64,000 nucleotides of DNA, from assembly GCA_021798915.1 (NCBI GenBank), contig JAJZBM010000003.1, forward strand, positions 124,001 to 188,000. The letters are read 5' to 3'. The translations under genes were made by a program, and so were the position numbers. The notes beneath the pieces are model-generated. The model ran no database searches and was not told where the DNA came from. It saw nothing but the letters and a program-made list of their open reading frames with translations. This document shows, piece after piece, positions 8,827-19,367 of the stretch (positions within the stretch are counted from its first letter, which is position 1; each line of letters begins with the position of its first letter). This stretch comes from Pseudomonadota bacterium (lineage in GTDB: Bacteria > Pseudomonadota > Alphaproteobacteria > Acetobacterales > Acetobacteraceae).

Positions 8827-10614
8827 TCAGCCCGCCGCGAGCACGGCCAGCAACGCCGCGCCATAGCGCTGCAGCTTGGCGGCGCCGACGCCGCGGATCT
8901 GGGCGAGGTCGGCGAGACTGTCCGGCCGCAGCGCGGCGATATCGCGCAGCGTCGCGTCATGAAAAATGAGATAAGGCGGCAGATTTTGGGCATCCGCGAT
9001 TTGCTTGCGCCAGGCCCGAAGTTGCTCGAACAGCGCATCACCGCCGCCCGGCATGCGGGCCGGCGCCGCGGCCCGCCCCGGCGCCGCCAGCGCCGGCGGG
9101 GCATGGATGCGGACCGGCCGCTCGCCGCGGAGATAAGGCCGCGCCGCCCCGGCATCGAGCGCGAGCGTCGCATACCCCTCCCCGATCACCAGAGCGCCCT
9201 CGACGATCATCGCCCGCCCGACACTGTGCCAGAACTCCACCGATCGCTCCCGACCGATCGCAAACAACGCCAATTGGTCATGACCGTGCCGGCGCACCGC
9301 CTCGCTGCTCTCGCCGCGCAACACCGCGACCACGTGGCGCAGGCCGAAGCGCTGGCCGGTGCGATAGACCGCCGAAAGCAATTGCTGCGCCGCGACCGTC
9401 GCATCCAGCGCCGGGCGTGGCGCGCGGCAATTATCGCAATGGCCGCACGGGCCATCGAGGCGCTCGTCGAAACAGGCGAGCAGCGCTTGCGTCCGGCAGC
9501 CGCCGGTCTCGGCGAGGCCGATCATGGTCTCGAGCCGCGTCCGCAGCGCCGGGATCTGGCTCGCCGACGCCTGCGAGCGGGCGAGGAAATGGCGCGCCCG
9601 CGCGATATCCTCGATGCCGTAGAGCAGCAGCGCCTCGGCGTCCTCACCATCGCGGCCGGCGCGGCCGATCTGCTGGTAATAGGCCTCGGGGCTGTCGGGC
9701 ATGTCGAGATGGGCGACGAAGCGCACATCCGGCCGGTCGATCCCCATCCCGAAGGCGATCGTCGCCACCACCACCACCGCCTCACCGGAGCGGAAGCGGC
9801 GTAGCGCCTCGCGCTTTTCGGCGCGCGCGAGGCCGGCGTGAAACACCACCGCCGAGACGCCGTCGGCGCCGAGCCGGGCGGCGACCTGCTCGGTGCGGGC
9901 CCGCGAGCCGCAATAGACGATCCCGCTGGCGCCCCGATGACGCGCAAGCAGCGCCGCCAGTTGCGCGCGCGGGCGCTGCTTCGGGCTGGCCGCGAGAAAC
10001 AGATTGGGGCGGTGGAAGCTCGCGACGAAGGCGCGCGCGTTTGGCATCGCGAGACTGGCCAGAATATCGGCGCGGGTGCGCCGGTCGGCGGTCGCGGTGA
10101 GCGCGATCCGGGGAACACCGGGAAAACGGGTCGCGAGACAGGCGAGGGCCCGGTATTCGGGGCGGAAATCATGCCCCCATTGCGAGACGCAATGCGCCTC
10201 GTCGATGGCGAGGAGCGCGATCGCGGCCAGGTCGAGACGGTCGATCAGGCCGCCGAGCAGCCGCTCGGGCGAGACATAGAGGAGATCGAGCCGGCCCGCC
10301 GCCAAAGCCGCCAGGGTGTTGCGCGCATCGGCGGGGTCGCATTCGGAATGCAGTGCCCCGGCCTCGACGCCGAGCTGACGCAGCGCCGCCACCTGGTCAT
10401 CCATCAGCGCGATCAGCGGCGAGACGACAATCGCGGTGCCGCGGCGGCAGAGCGCCGGCACCTGATAGCAGAGGCTTTTGCCGCCCCCGGTCGGCATCAG
10501 AACCAGGGCGTCACCACCACCCACGACATGGCGCACGGCCTCCTCCTGAAGACCGCGAAAGCTCGAAAATCCGAAAATGCTGCGGAGAATGGTGATCGGC
10601 GAATCGGAGGACAT
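8827..10614 (-). CDS. recQ: ATP-dependent DNA helicase RecQ
   Basis: MPTGGGKSLCYQVPAL, DEAHCVSQWGHDFRPEY, GRAGRDG, RQC and HRDC regions. Confidence 0.94.
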   Translation of the reverse strand: MSSDSPITILRSIFGFSSFRGLQEEAVRHVVGGGDALVLMPTGGGKSLCYQVPALCRRGTAIVVSPLIALMDDQVAALRQLGVEAGALHSECDPADARNTLAALAAGRLDLLYVSPERLLGGLIDRLDLAAIALLAIDEAHCVSQWGHDFRPEYRALACLATRFPGVPRIALTATADRRTRADILASLAMPNARAFVASFHRPNLFLAASPKQRPRAQLAALLARHRGASGIVYCGSRARTEQVAARLGADGVSAVVFHAGLARAEKREALRRFRSGEAVVVVATIAFGMGIDRPDVRFVAHLDMPDSPEAYYQQIGRAGRDGEDAEALLLYGIEDIARARHFLARSQASASQIPALRTRLETMIGLAETGGCRTQALLACFDERLDGPCGHCDNCRAPRPALDATVAAQQLLSAVYRTGQRFGLRHVVAVLRGESSEAVRRHGHDQLALFAIGRERSVEFWHSVGRAMIVEGALVIGEGYATLALDAGAARPYLRGERPVRIHAPPALAAPGRAAAPARMPGGGDALFEQLRAWRKQIADAQNLPPYLIFHDATLRDIAALRPDSLADLAQIRGVGAAKLQRYGAALLAVLAAG

Positions 10615-10829
10615 CGGCGGGATTTCGCCAGGATGCGGTGCAAACGGCAAGCCCGCGATGGACACCGCCCTGTGTTTGATCTCACCACCTCGTCAAACAG
10701 TGAGCGTCATCGAGCCGATTTATCCACTACGTTTTCCGATTCGATGAAGGAGCGGCCGCGAAGCCGCGCGCACGGATGGAAACGTAATCCAAAAACCCGC
10801 ATAGCGCCCGTTGCGTCATGTCCGATTTG

Positions 10830-11345
10830 TCACGACACGAACCACATTACGGCGAGATGTCCCGGTGCAAGCACAACCGCCGCCCATAGCGCGGCGGACA
10901 GGATATTTGACATCTGAAACGGAATGAACGGCATCGCGCATATTCCCGCGATCAGCGGAATAATACAGCGCAATGGCCCAAAGAACCGGCCCAAAAAAAC
11001 GCTCGCGATGCCCCATCGTTCGAAAAAGACCCGCCCACGGATAAGCAGATCGGGACGTCGCGACAAAGGCCACGCGCCGGCGATCGCCGGGCCGAATCTG
11101 AACCCAAGCACGTACGAGACCCAGTCGCCGGCCGCCGCGCCCGCCGTGGCTACGAGCCAGAGCGTCCAGAAATTCATCCCGGCGGCGCTGCTGATACCGG
11201 CGCCACCGGCCAGCAGCGCGGTGGCCGGCAGAAATACGGACACGACAGCGAGCGACTCGCCGAACGCCAGGGCGAAGACGACCAGTGGGATCACCGTTTC
11301 GTGCGCTCGCACGGCTTCCATCAGGGCGTCGGCCGGGGATTGCAT
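10830..11345 (-). CDS. DedA family membrane protein
   Basis: FGESLAVVSVFLPATALLAGGAG, GDWVSYVLGFRFG, FLGRFFGPLRCIIPLIAGI. Confidence 0.88.
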   Translation of the reverse strand: MQSPADALMEAVRAHETVIPLVVFALAFGESLAVVSVFLPATALLAGGAGISSAAGMNFWTLWLVATAGAAAGDWVSYVLGFRFGPAIAGAWPLSRRPDLLIRGRVFFERWGIASVFLGRFFGPLRCIIPLIAGICAMPFIPFQMSNILSAALWAAVVLAPGHLAVMWFVS

Positions 11346-11361
11346 GGCGACAAACCTGGCG

Positions 11362-13929
11362 TCAGGCGACGAGCCGCGCGCGCCAGAGGCGTTTTTGCAG
11401 CTCCAGAACGGCCACGACGCCAAGGACCACGGCCGCGACCATGGCCAGGTCGTCGATGTGCAAAACGCCGAACCGAAACAAGCTCCGGGTCAACGGGATG
11501 GCGAGAACAGCCGCCAGGATCGAAACGGTGATCGATAAGATCCATGCGAGAGCGGCGTTGCGGCGTCCGAGCAAATCGCGCGCCGAAGTGCCGAAGTTGC
11601 GGTTTACCAGGACCAGGCCGAGGTTGACCAATACCAACGAAACGAACGTGAGTGCCCTGACATCATTCTCCGGCAACCCCTCGCGCAGGGCGATCGTATA
11701 GAGCGCGGCGAGGGCGGCGAAGGCGATCATGCCTTGCACCAAACTCCACGCAACGAGCGCGCGCGAGAACAATCGGCTGTCGGCCGCGCGCGGCGGTCGC
11801 CGCATGATGTCGGCTTCCTCGGTTTCGGCCTCGAACACCAAGGAGCAAACCGGATCGATGATCATTTCCAGGAATGCGATATGGATCGGGCCGAAAATCA
11901 ACGGCATGCCCGTCACTAGCGGAAGCAGCGAGAGACCGGCGATCGGGACGTGGATCGCGACGATATACGCCATCGCCTTGCGCAGATTGTCGTAGATGCG
12001 CCGCCCCAATCGAATCGTGCGAACGATCGACCCGAAATCGTCGTCGAGCAGAACCAGCGAGGCCGCCTCGCGCGCGACATCGGTGCCTCGTCCGCCCATC
12101 GCAATGCCGATATCCGCCGCTTTCAGTGACGGCGCGTCGTTCACTCCGTCCCCCGTCATCGCCACCAGATGCCCATTCGCCTGCAACGCACGCACGATGC
12201 GCAGCTTCTGCGCGGCCGCGATGCGCGCAAACACGTCGACCGTCCGAACGGCCTCCGCCAACCGGGCGTCATCCATCCGCGCGATCGCCACGCCATCCAG
12301 GATCACCCCCGTGTCGAGCCCCGCCTCACGGGCGATGGCACGGGCCGTGACCGGGTAGTCGCCGGTGATCATCGCGACGTGGATACCGGCCATGCGGCAT
12401 TCGGCGATGGCGGTAGGGACCGCCGCGCGCAGAGGATCGGCGAAGCCCACGAGGCCAAGCAATCGAAAGGGGAAAGCCGAGGGGTCGTCGGGTAAGGTTC
12501 CGCTCCAATTGGCTTCCGCGACGGCGAGGACGCGCATCCCAGCATCGCCGAGCCGGTCCGCGGCGCGTATCATTCGATCGCTGTCCGTCGGATCCAGGCG
12601 GCAAAGCCGGACGATCGCCTCCGGCGCGCCCTTGCTGGCGATCGTCGCCTCGTTCGTGCCAGATCGCGGCCACGCCTGGGTCACGGCGAGCAGATCGGGC
12701 CGCAGTCCGTAGATGCGTTCGGGGGCAAGGCCAAGCGCGGCTTCGTTCAACGAACGGGCGAGCGCGTGCAATGCCCGATCCATGGGATCGTACGCGACCT
12801 GCGCGCTGGCCAGGGCAGCGTTCGTCACCAGCGGCAGGAATCGCGGGGGGATCGCGGTTCCCGCGCTCACGGCCAATGTCTCGTCCTCAACGTGGAGCGC
12901 CGCGACCACCATGCGGTTCTCGGTGAGCGTCCCGGTCTTGTCGGTGCATAGCGCCGTCGCTTCGCCGAGAGCCTCGATCGCCGAGGCCCGGCGGGTCAGC
13001 ACGCGTGCCTGCGACATCCGCCATGCGCCCATGACCATGAATACCGTCAGCACAAGCGGAAATTCCTCGGGCAGCATCGACATGCCGAGGGCGATCCCAG
13101 CCAACACGGCGTTGAGCCAGGAGCCGCGAAACAGACCGAACAGCAAGACCACCGCGAGACAGCAGATCAACCCGCCGACTGCCGCGATCCGCACGATACG
13201 CGCAGTCTGACGGGCCAAATTGGCCGGAGCGGGCTCAATGGTCTGGAGCGCCTCACCGATGCGCCCGATTTCGCTGCGAGCGCCGGTCGCGCGAACTTCG
13301 GCGATGCCCTGACCGCGAACCACCAGGGTGCCCGACCAGACACATGGCGAACAGTCACCACCAGGTCTCATGTCCGTAGCGGAACCGACCGTCAGAGGAT
13401 GCTTGCGCACCGGCACCGATTCGCCGGTCAGCAAGGATTCATCGATCTGAAGCTCGGACGCCTCGAGCAGAACCGCGTCCGCCGGAACGCGATCGCCTTC
13501 CGATAAAAGAACGGTGTCGCCGCGCACAACGTCGCTCCCTGCGATCCGCACCTGCAGGCCGTCGCGCACGACCAAGGCACGCGGGCTTGTCAGGTCGCGC
13601 AGAGCCTCCAGGATCCGCTCGCTGCGCGCTTCCTGGATAACGGCTATTGCCACGGACAGAGAGGCGAATACCAGAAGCAACAGCGCTTCCAGCCGATCTC
13701 CCAGAATGAGATAGATGCTCCCGGCTCCGAGCAGCAGTGCGAACATCGGCTCGGACAACACGTCCCGCACAATGGCCGGAAATCGGCGCGTGCCCGCGTG
13801 CGGCAGCACGTTGGGACCTTCCCGTCGCAGCCGTTCTGCGGCTTCTGCCTCAGTCAATCCCGAGTGCAACGCCGCTTCACGTGGGGCGGTGCCGGGCAGC
13901 GCGGAGTGAGTCCGCTCGGTCTGAGGCAT
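11362..13929 (-). CDS. Cation-translocating P-type ATPase (P2/Ca2+-ATPase-like)
   Basis: ALCTDKTGTLTENRM phosphorylation motif, TGESVPV, AMTGDGVNDAPSLKAADIGIAMGGRGTDVAREAA. Confidence 0.93.
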   Translation of the reverse strand: MPQTERTHSALPGTAPREAALHSGLTEAEAAERLRREGPNVLPHAGTRRFPAIVRDVLSEPMFALLLGAGSIYLILGDRLEALLLLVFASLSVAIAVIQEARSERILEALRDLTSPRALVVRDGLQVRIAGSDVVRGDTVLLSEGDRVPADAVLLEASELQIDESLLTGESVPVRKHPLTVGSATDMRPGGDCSPCVWSGTLVVRGQGIAEVRATGARSEIGRIGEALQTIEPAPANLARQTARIVRIAAVGGLICCLAVVLLFGLFRGSWLNAVLAGIALGMSMLPEEFPLVLTVFMVMGAWRMSQARVLTRRASAIEALGEATALCTDKTGTLTENRMVVAALHVEDETLAVSAGTAIPPRFLPLVTNAALASAQVAYDPMDRALHALARSLNEAALGLAPERIYGLRPDLLAVTQAWPRSGTNEATIASKGAPEAIVRLCRLDPTDSDRMIRAADRLGDAGMRVLAVAEANWSGTLPDDPSAFPFRLLGLVGFADPLRAAVPTAIAECRMAGIHVAMITGDYPVTARAIAREAGLDTGVILDGVAIARMDDARLAEAVRTVDVFARIAAAQKLRIVRALQANGHLVAMTGDGVNDAPSLKAADIGIAMGGRGTDVAREAASLVLLDDDFGSIVRTIRLGRRIYDNLRKAMAYIVAIHVPIAGLSLLPLVTGMPLIFGPIHIAFLEMIIDPVCSLVFEAETEEADIMRRPPRAADSRLFSRALVAWSLVQGMIAFAALAALYTIALREGLPENDVRALTFVSLVLVNLGLVLVNRNFGTSARDLLGRRNAALAWILSITVSILAAVLAIPLTRSLFRFGVLHIDDLAMVAAVVLGVVAVLELQKRLWRARLVA

Positions 13930-13971
13930 TTGATTTCTCGCCCTATTTTCATCATCACCTTGCACCACGCG

Positions 13972-14958
13972 CTACGCGGCACTCGGCAAATCATCGAGAT
14001 GGCACGCGAAACGATGGCTCGCATCGCCACGCAATTCCGGCCTTTCGACCCGGCAGCGATCGAAGGCATAAGGACAGCGGGTGTGAAACCGGCAGCCGGT
14101 GGGCGGGTCACGCGGGCTCGGCATATCGCCGGCCAATACGATGCGCCGCCGCGGTGCGGTCGGGTCGGGCTTTGGCACCGCTGACAGCAGGGCCTCGGTA
14201 TAGGGGTGGCGGGGGCGCGAAAATACCGCGTCACGCGGGCCGATTTCGACGATCCCGCCGAGATACATGACAGCGACACGATGCGTCAGATGCTCGACGA
14301 TCGCGAGATCGTGGCTGATGAACAGCAAGGCGAGGCCGAGTTCCTTCTGCAAATCCATCAGAAGATTGACGATCTGGGCCTTGACCGAAACGTCGAGGGC
14401 CGAGACCGCCTCATCGCAGATGATCAGATCGGGGCGGGGAGCCAGGGCGCGCGCGATCGCGATGCGCTGGCGCTGGCCGCCGGAGAATTCATGTGGCAGG
14501 CGATCCGCCGCCGCGCGCGGCAACTGCACCTGATCGAGCAGTTCGAAGATACGTGCCTCCCGCGCGGCAGACCCACGCGCGAGGCCGAAATTCGTCAATG
14601 GCTCGGAAAGACACGCGCGCACCGAAAGCCTTGGGTTGAGGCTGCTGAACGGATCCTGGAAAACGATTTGCATGCGGTGTCGTAGATTGCGCATCCGCGC
14701 CCGTGAGAGCTGATCGATCCGGGTGCCATCGAGCCAGATTTCCCCGCCGCTGAGCGGGGTGAGGCCGAGAACGGCGCGCCCGACGGTCGATTTTCCCGAG
14801 CCCGATTCGCCAACCAGCGCCAATGTCTCGCCCCGCGCGATGGTGAAGCTCAGATCATCGACGGCGCGCACCCGCCCGGTAATTCCGCCGAGCAGGCCGC
14901 CACGAATGAGAAAATGCTTGACCATACCATTGACTTCGAGAAGCGGCGGCGGGTTCAT
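13972..14958 (-). CDS. Oligopeptide/dipeptide ABC transporter ATP-binding protein (DppF-like)
   Basis: [37 protein letters not shown]-terminal oligo_[17 protein letters not shown]. Confidence 0.92.
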   Translation of the reverse strand: MNPPPLLEVNGMVKHFLIRGGLLGGITGRVRAVDDLSFTIARGETLALVGESGSGKSTVGRAVLGLTPLSGGEIWLDGTRIDQLSRARMRNLRHRMQIVFQDPFSSLNPRLSVRACLSEPLTNFGLARGSAAREARIFELLDQVQLPRAAADRLPHEFSGGQRQRIAIARALAPRPDLIICDEAVSALDVSVKAQIVNLLMDLQKELGLALLFISHDLAIVEHLTHRVAVMYLGGIVEIGPRDAVFSRPRHPYTEALLSAVPKPDPTAPRRRIVLAGDMPSPRDPPTGCRFHTRCPYAFDRCRVERPELRGDASHRFACHLDDLPSAA

Positions 14959-15932
14959 ACGTCGGTCTCCGCAGGCGCGTAATGGCAGGCGACGAAGTGA
15001 CCGGGGGCGATCTCGCGCATGGCCGGAGCGATCGCGCGGCACGGATCGCCGGCAAGGGAGCACCGCTCCGCAAACGCGCAACCCGTGATCGGCTGCAAAA
15101 GACTTGGCACCTGGCCGGGGATTTCCGCAAGGCGCACGCGCGCGCCAGCGTCGAGACGCGGCACGGCGGCAAGTAAGCCCCGCGTGTAGGGATGCGCCGG
15201 TCGGGCAAAAAGCCGCGCGACCGGCGCCTCCTCGACCTTGCGCCCGGCATACATCACGATGACCCGCTCGGCAACCTCGGCAACCACCCCGAGATCATGG
15301 GTGATCAACAAAATCGCCGCCCCGACACGGCGCTGCAAGCCGCGCATCAGATCGAGAATCTGCGCCTGGATGGTGACATCGAGCGCGGTCGTCGGTTCAT
15401 CGGCGATCAGCAGTTTCGGGTTGCAGGCCAGCGCCATCGCGATCATCACCCGCTGGCGCATGCCACCCGAAATCTGATGCGGATATTCGGAAACCCGGCG
15501 CTCGGGATCGCTGACGCCAACCAGCGTCAGCATCTCGATCGCCCGCGACCAGGCATCGCGTTTCGAAAGTCCCTGATGCAAACGCAATGTCTCGCCAATC
15601 TGCCAGCCGATCGTCAGAACCGGGTTGAGCGAGGTCATCGGCTCCTGAAAGATCATGCTCACATCATTGCCACGGAGAGCACGCATCTCCGGCTCCGGCA
15701 AGGTCAGGAGGTCGCGGCCATCGAAACGGATTTCTCCGGCGAAATAGGCCGGGGGTGACGGCAGCAGCCGCAAAATCGACATCGAGGTCACCGATTTTCC
15801 GCACCCCGATTCGCCGACCAGGGCGACGGTCTCGCCGGCATCGATACTGAATGAAACGCCGTCCACCGCGCGTGCGGCGCCGTTCGGGGTCGCGAAATGC
15901 GTCTGAAGAGAGACAACTTCGAGCAAGGCCAT
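14955..15932 (-). CDS. Oligopeptide/dipeptide ABC transporter ATP-binding protein (DppD-like)
   Basis: [52 protein letters not shown]; 4-bp overlap with downstream ATPase. Confidence 0.92.
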   Translation of the reverse strand: MALLEVVSLQTHFATPNGAARAVDGVSFSIDAGETVALVGESGCGKSVTSMSILRLLPSPPAYFAGEIRFDGRDLLTLPEPEMRALRGNDVSMIFQEPMTSLNPVLTIGWQIGETLRLHQGLSKRDAWSRAIEMLTLVGVSDPERRVSEYPHQISGGMRQRVMIAMALACNPKLLIADEPTTALDVTIQAQILDLMRGLQRRVGAAILLITHDLGVVAEVAERVIVMYAGRKVEEAPVARLFARPAHPYTRGLLAAVPRLDAGARVRLAEIPGQVPSLLQPITGCAFAERCSLAGDPCRAIAPAMREIAPGHFVACHYAPAETDV

Positions 15933-15935
15933 CGC

Positions 15936-16832
15936 CTAGAGCCTCAGCGTGCGGCGCGGATCGAGCGCATCGCGGAGACCATCGCCGAGCAGATTGACGC
16001 CAAGCACGGTCAGCAGCAGAAAAATCGCCGGGAAAAACACGATCGACGGCTTGATCTGCCAGAGCGCCCGCCCCTCGGCCATGATATTGCCCCAGGACGG
16101 TACGGTGGGCGGCGTGCCGGCGCCGATGAAGGAGAGAATGGCCTCGGTGATCATCGCCGACGCGCAGATATAGGTCGCCTGAACCGAAAGCGGCGCGAGC
16201 GTATTGGGCAGGATATGGCGCAGGATGAGGCGCGGCGCGCGGGTGCCGCAGGCGATCGCCGCTTCGATATAGGGTTCCTCACGCAAGGAGAGCACGACGC
16301 CACGGATCAAGCGCGCAACGCGCGGGATCTCCGAAATCGTAATGGCGATCACCACGTTTCGCACCGAGCCACGCGTCAATGCCATCAGCGCGATGGCAAG
16401 CAGAATGGACGGGATCGACATCAGACCATCCATGACGCGCATGATGATCGCATCCGACCAGCGCACGAAACCGGCGACGAGACCGATCGCCAACCCCACG
16501 CCAGAGGCGAGCAGCGCGACCGCGAAGCCGACGGTGAGGGAAACGCGCGTGCCGTAAAGAACCCGCGAATAGATATCGCGCCCGAGCATATCGGTGCCAA
16601 ACCAATAGGCCGCAGATGGCGGGCGAAGCCTGCGCACCGGCGCGAGCGCGGTCGGATCGACGGTGCCGAGGAAGGGCGCGAAGATCGCGATCAACGCCAT
16701 CATCCCGATCAGCACGAGGCCGGCGAAGATGGTCGGGTGCTGAAGAATGAAGCGGACGAATTTTCCATGCCGACGCCGTTGCGGCACGATCTCGGGAAGC
16801 GGCGATGCGGCGATGAACTGAGATGCGGTCAA
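15936..16832 (-). CDS. ABC transporter permease (DppC-like)
   Basis: YWFGTDMLGRDIYSRVLYGTRVSLTVG, EPYIEAAIACGTRAPRLILRHILPN. Confidence 0.92.
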   Translation of the reverse strand: MTASQFIAASPLPEIVPQRRRHGKFVRFILQHPTIFAGLVLIGMMALIAIFAPFLGTVDPTALAPVRRLRPPSAAYWFGTDMLGRDIYSRVLYGTRVSLTVGFAVALLASGVGLAIGLVAGFVRWSDAIIMRVMDGLMSIPSILLAIALMALTRGSVRNVVIAITISEIPRVARLIRGVVLSLREEPYIEAAIACGTRAPRLILRHILPNTLAPLSVQATYICASAMITEAILSFIGAGTPPTVPSWGNIMAEGRALWQIKPSIVFFPAIFLLLTVLGVNLLGDGLRDALDPRRTLRL

Positions 16833-17770
16833 TAGCGAATCCTCGGGTCGAACACGGTGTAAAGAAGGTCGATGGCCAGATTGACCAGAACGTAGACGAA
16901 GCTGAACAGCAAGACGACGCCCTGGATCACCGGGTAGTCACGGCGCAGAATGGCATCGACGGTCAAGCGGCCGAGCCCCGGAATGGCGAAGACGCTTTCG
17001 GTCACCACTGCGCCGCCGATCAGAAGCGCGACGCCAAGCCCGACCACCGTCACGATCGGCACCGCCGCGTTCTTGAGCGCATGCAGGAACAAAACCGGGC
17101 GCTCGCCGAGCCCCTTGGCGCGCGCGGTGCGTATGTAATCCTGCGAGAGCACATCCAGCATGCTGGCGCGCGTGATGCGCGCGATCAGCGCGATATAGAT
17201 GCCGCCAAGGGTAAAGGCCGGCAGAATGAGGGTGCGCAGAAATGGCCAGAACCCTTGCTCGATGGGAACGAACCCCTGCACCGGCAGCAGGCGCCATTCG
17301 AGCGCGAAGACGAAGGCGAGAACGTAGCCGATGACGAAAACCGGGGTCGAGAAGCCGAGCACCGCGAACACCATGATCAGCCGGTCCTGCCATTTTCCCT
17401 GCGTCCAGGCGGCGATGACCCCCATCGGGATCGCGATCACCAGCGATAAAACCAGTGTCAGGATCATGAGGCTCAATGTCGGCTCGATGCGTTGGGCGAT
17501 CATGTGCGAGACTGGCAGATTGGTGAAAATCGAGGTGCCGAGATCACCATGCGCGATTTGCCAGAGCCAGTCGCCAAAGCGCACGATGAACGGGCGGTCG
17601 AGACCGAGGGAGGCGCGAATATGCGCGATCTGCTCGGGCGAGGCCTGATCCCCCGCGATCACCGCGGCCGGATCGCCGGGTGCGATGTAGAGCAGCGAAA
17701 ACACGAACAAGGCAACCACCGCCATCACCGGAATGGTCGCCAGAACCCGGCGAAGAAAATAAATCCCCAT
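16829..17770 (-). CDS. ABC transporter permease (DppB-like)
   Basis: Multi-TM; ITRASMLDVLSQDYIRTARAKGL EAA-type loop. Confidence 0.92.
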   Translation of the reverse strand: MGIYFLRRVLATIPVMAVVALFVFSLLYIAPGDPAAVIAGDQASPEQIAHIRASLGLDRPFIVRFGDWLWQIAHGDLGTSIFTNLPVSHMIAQRIEPTLSLMILTLVLSLVIAIPMGVIAAWTQGKWQDRLIMVFAVLGFSTPVFVIGYVLAFVFALEWRLLPVQGFVPIEQGFWPFLRTLILPAFTLGGIYIALIARITRASMLDVLSQDYIRTARAKGLGERPVLFLHALKNAAVPIVTVVGLGVALLIGGAVVTESVFAIPGLGRLTVDAILRRDYPVIQGVVLLFSFVYVLVNLAIDLLYTVFDPRIRY

Positions 17771-19356
17771 CAGGCTTTTTTCACATCCCAGAACACCGGG
17801 AACGGCGCCTTGACGATGCCGCTCACCTCACGCCGCCACGCCTGATAGCCATAGAAGAAGCCGGTCGGGATGAAGGTGACGAACTCCATCGAAGCGCGGT
17901 TGACTTTCTCGATCTGCTGTTTTTCAGACGCCAAATCGGGGGCGGCGTACCAGTCGCCGATCATCGCCTCGATCGCCGGATTGTCCGGCCAGCCGAACCA
18001 GGCTTTCGGGCCGGTGGTATGGATCGCGATATTGGGCGCGGGATTGATGCAATCGACGCCGGCGAGCCAGGTGTGGAAGATGTTCCACCCGCCCTGGCTC
18101 GGTGGATCCTTTTTCGCCCGCCGCGCCCCGACCGTGCCCCAGTCGGTTGCGACATAATCGACATTGAACCCGGCCTTGGTCATCACGTCGGCCGAAACAT
18201 CGCCCTGGCCCTTGGTGATGATGAGATCGGTCGCAACCAGCATCACCACTTTTTCACCGCCATAGCCGGCCTCGGCGAGAAGTTTCTTGGCCGCAGCAAA
18301 ATCGCGTGGTCCGCTCAACGCCTCGCCGCCAGCCTCGGTATAGAGGGGCGTGCCGGGGGTAATGAAGCTCGGCATCGGCTTCCAAAGCGCATCGTCATTG
18401 CCGACGATCGCGCGCATATAATCGGGCTGGTTCGCGACCATCTGCAACGCGCGGCGGAGCCGCACATCATTGAACGGCGGATAGAGATGGTTCATCCGCA
18501 GAATGCCGACATTGCCGAGCGGATCGGCGATGTCGACGCGGATATCCTCGCTCTGGCGCAAAAGTGGCACGAGATCGGGCAGCGGCGTCTCCCACCAATC
18601 GATCTCGCCGCTTTGCAGCGCCGCCGCCGCCGTCGCGGCATCGGGGATGATCTGCCACTCGACGCGATCGAAATGGATACGCTTGCCGCCGGCCATCCAA
18701 TTTCCCGGCTCGTCACGCGAGGCATACCCGTCGAAACGCGCAAAGACCGCGCGCGAACCCGGCACCCACTCGTCTTTTTGAAATTTCATCGGGCCCGAGC
18801 CGATGAATTCGCCGATCTGCTTGAAGGGATCGGTTTGCGCGATGCGCTCGGGCATGATCGCCGGCAGATTGGGATTGCCCTTGGCGAGCGCGAAGATCAG
18901 CTTCGGGAAAGGCTGTTTGAGACGAATTTCGAACGAACGATCATCGCTCGCGGTCATCGCATCGAGCCGGGCGCGGATCAGTTGCCCCATGGTGTCGCGC
19001 GCCATCCAGCGCCCGAGGCTCGCGACGGCGTCGCGCGCCAGAACCTGCGTACCATCGTGGAATTTGAGGCCGGAGCGCAAGCGGAAACGCCAAATCAGGC
19101 CGTCGGGCGTGGTCTCGAAGCCCTCGCACATCTGCGGGCGTGGCGTCAGCGTCGCATCCAAGCCGAAGAGCGTATCGAAGACCAGGAGGCTCGCATTGCG
19201 CACCACGTATTGCGTGCCCCAGATGGGATCGAGATTGGGGAGATTGGCTTGCGGCACGAAACGCAGCACCCGCGCCTCCGCCCCGCGCGCGATCGCGGGG
19301 GCGGCGAGCGAAGTCGCGGCGGCGAGTGACGTGGCCATGAAATCGCGGCGGCGCAT
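17770..19356 (-). CDS. ABC transporter substrate-binding protein, family 5 (copy 1)
   Basis: Tat-like MRRRDFMATSLAAATSLAAPAIARG; SBP_bac_5 features. Confidence 0.92.
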   Translation of the reverse strand: MRRRDFMATSLAAATSLAAPAIARGAEARVLRFVPQANLPNLDPIWGTQYVVRNASLLVFDTLFGLDATLTPRPQMCEGFETTPDGLIWRFRLRSGLKFHDGTQVLARDAVASLGRWMARDTMGQLIRARLDAMTASDDRSFEIRLKQPFPKLIFALAKGNPNLPAIMPERIAQTDPFKQIGEFIGSGPMKFQKDEWVPGSRAVFARFDGYASRDEPGNWMAGGKRIHFDRVEWQIIPDAATAAAALQSGEIDWWETPLPDLVPLLRQSEDIRVDIADPLGNVGILRMNHLYPPFNDVRLRRALQMVANQPDYMRAIVGNDDALWKPMPSFITPGTPLYTEAGGEALSGPRDFAAAKKLLAEAGYGGEKVVMLVATDLIITKGQGDVSADVMTKAGFNVDYVATDWGTVGARRAKKDPPSQGGWNIFHTWLAGVDCINPAPNIAIHTTGPKAWFGWPDNPAIEAMIGDWYAAPDLASEKQQIEKVNRASMEFVTFIPTGFFYGYQAWRREVSGIVKAPFPVFWDVKKA

Positions 19357-19367
19357 TGGAATTTTCC

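Noticed and set aside
10674-10698. GTTTGA-N13-TCAAAC inverted repeat upstream of recQ as a regulator site
   Set aside because: Spacing does not fit FNR (N4) and the motif does not fit the alphaproteobacterial LexA pattern I know; too short to support a call.
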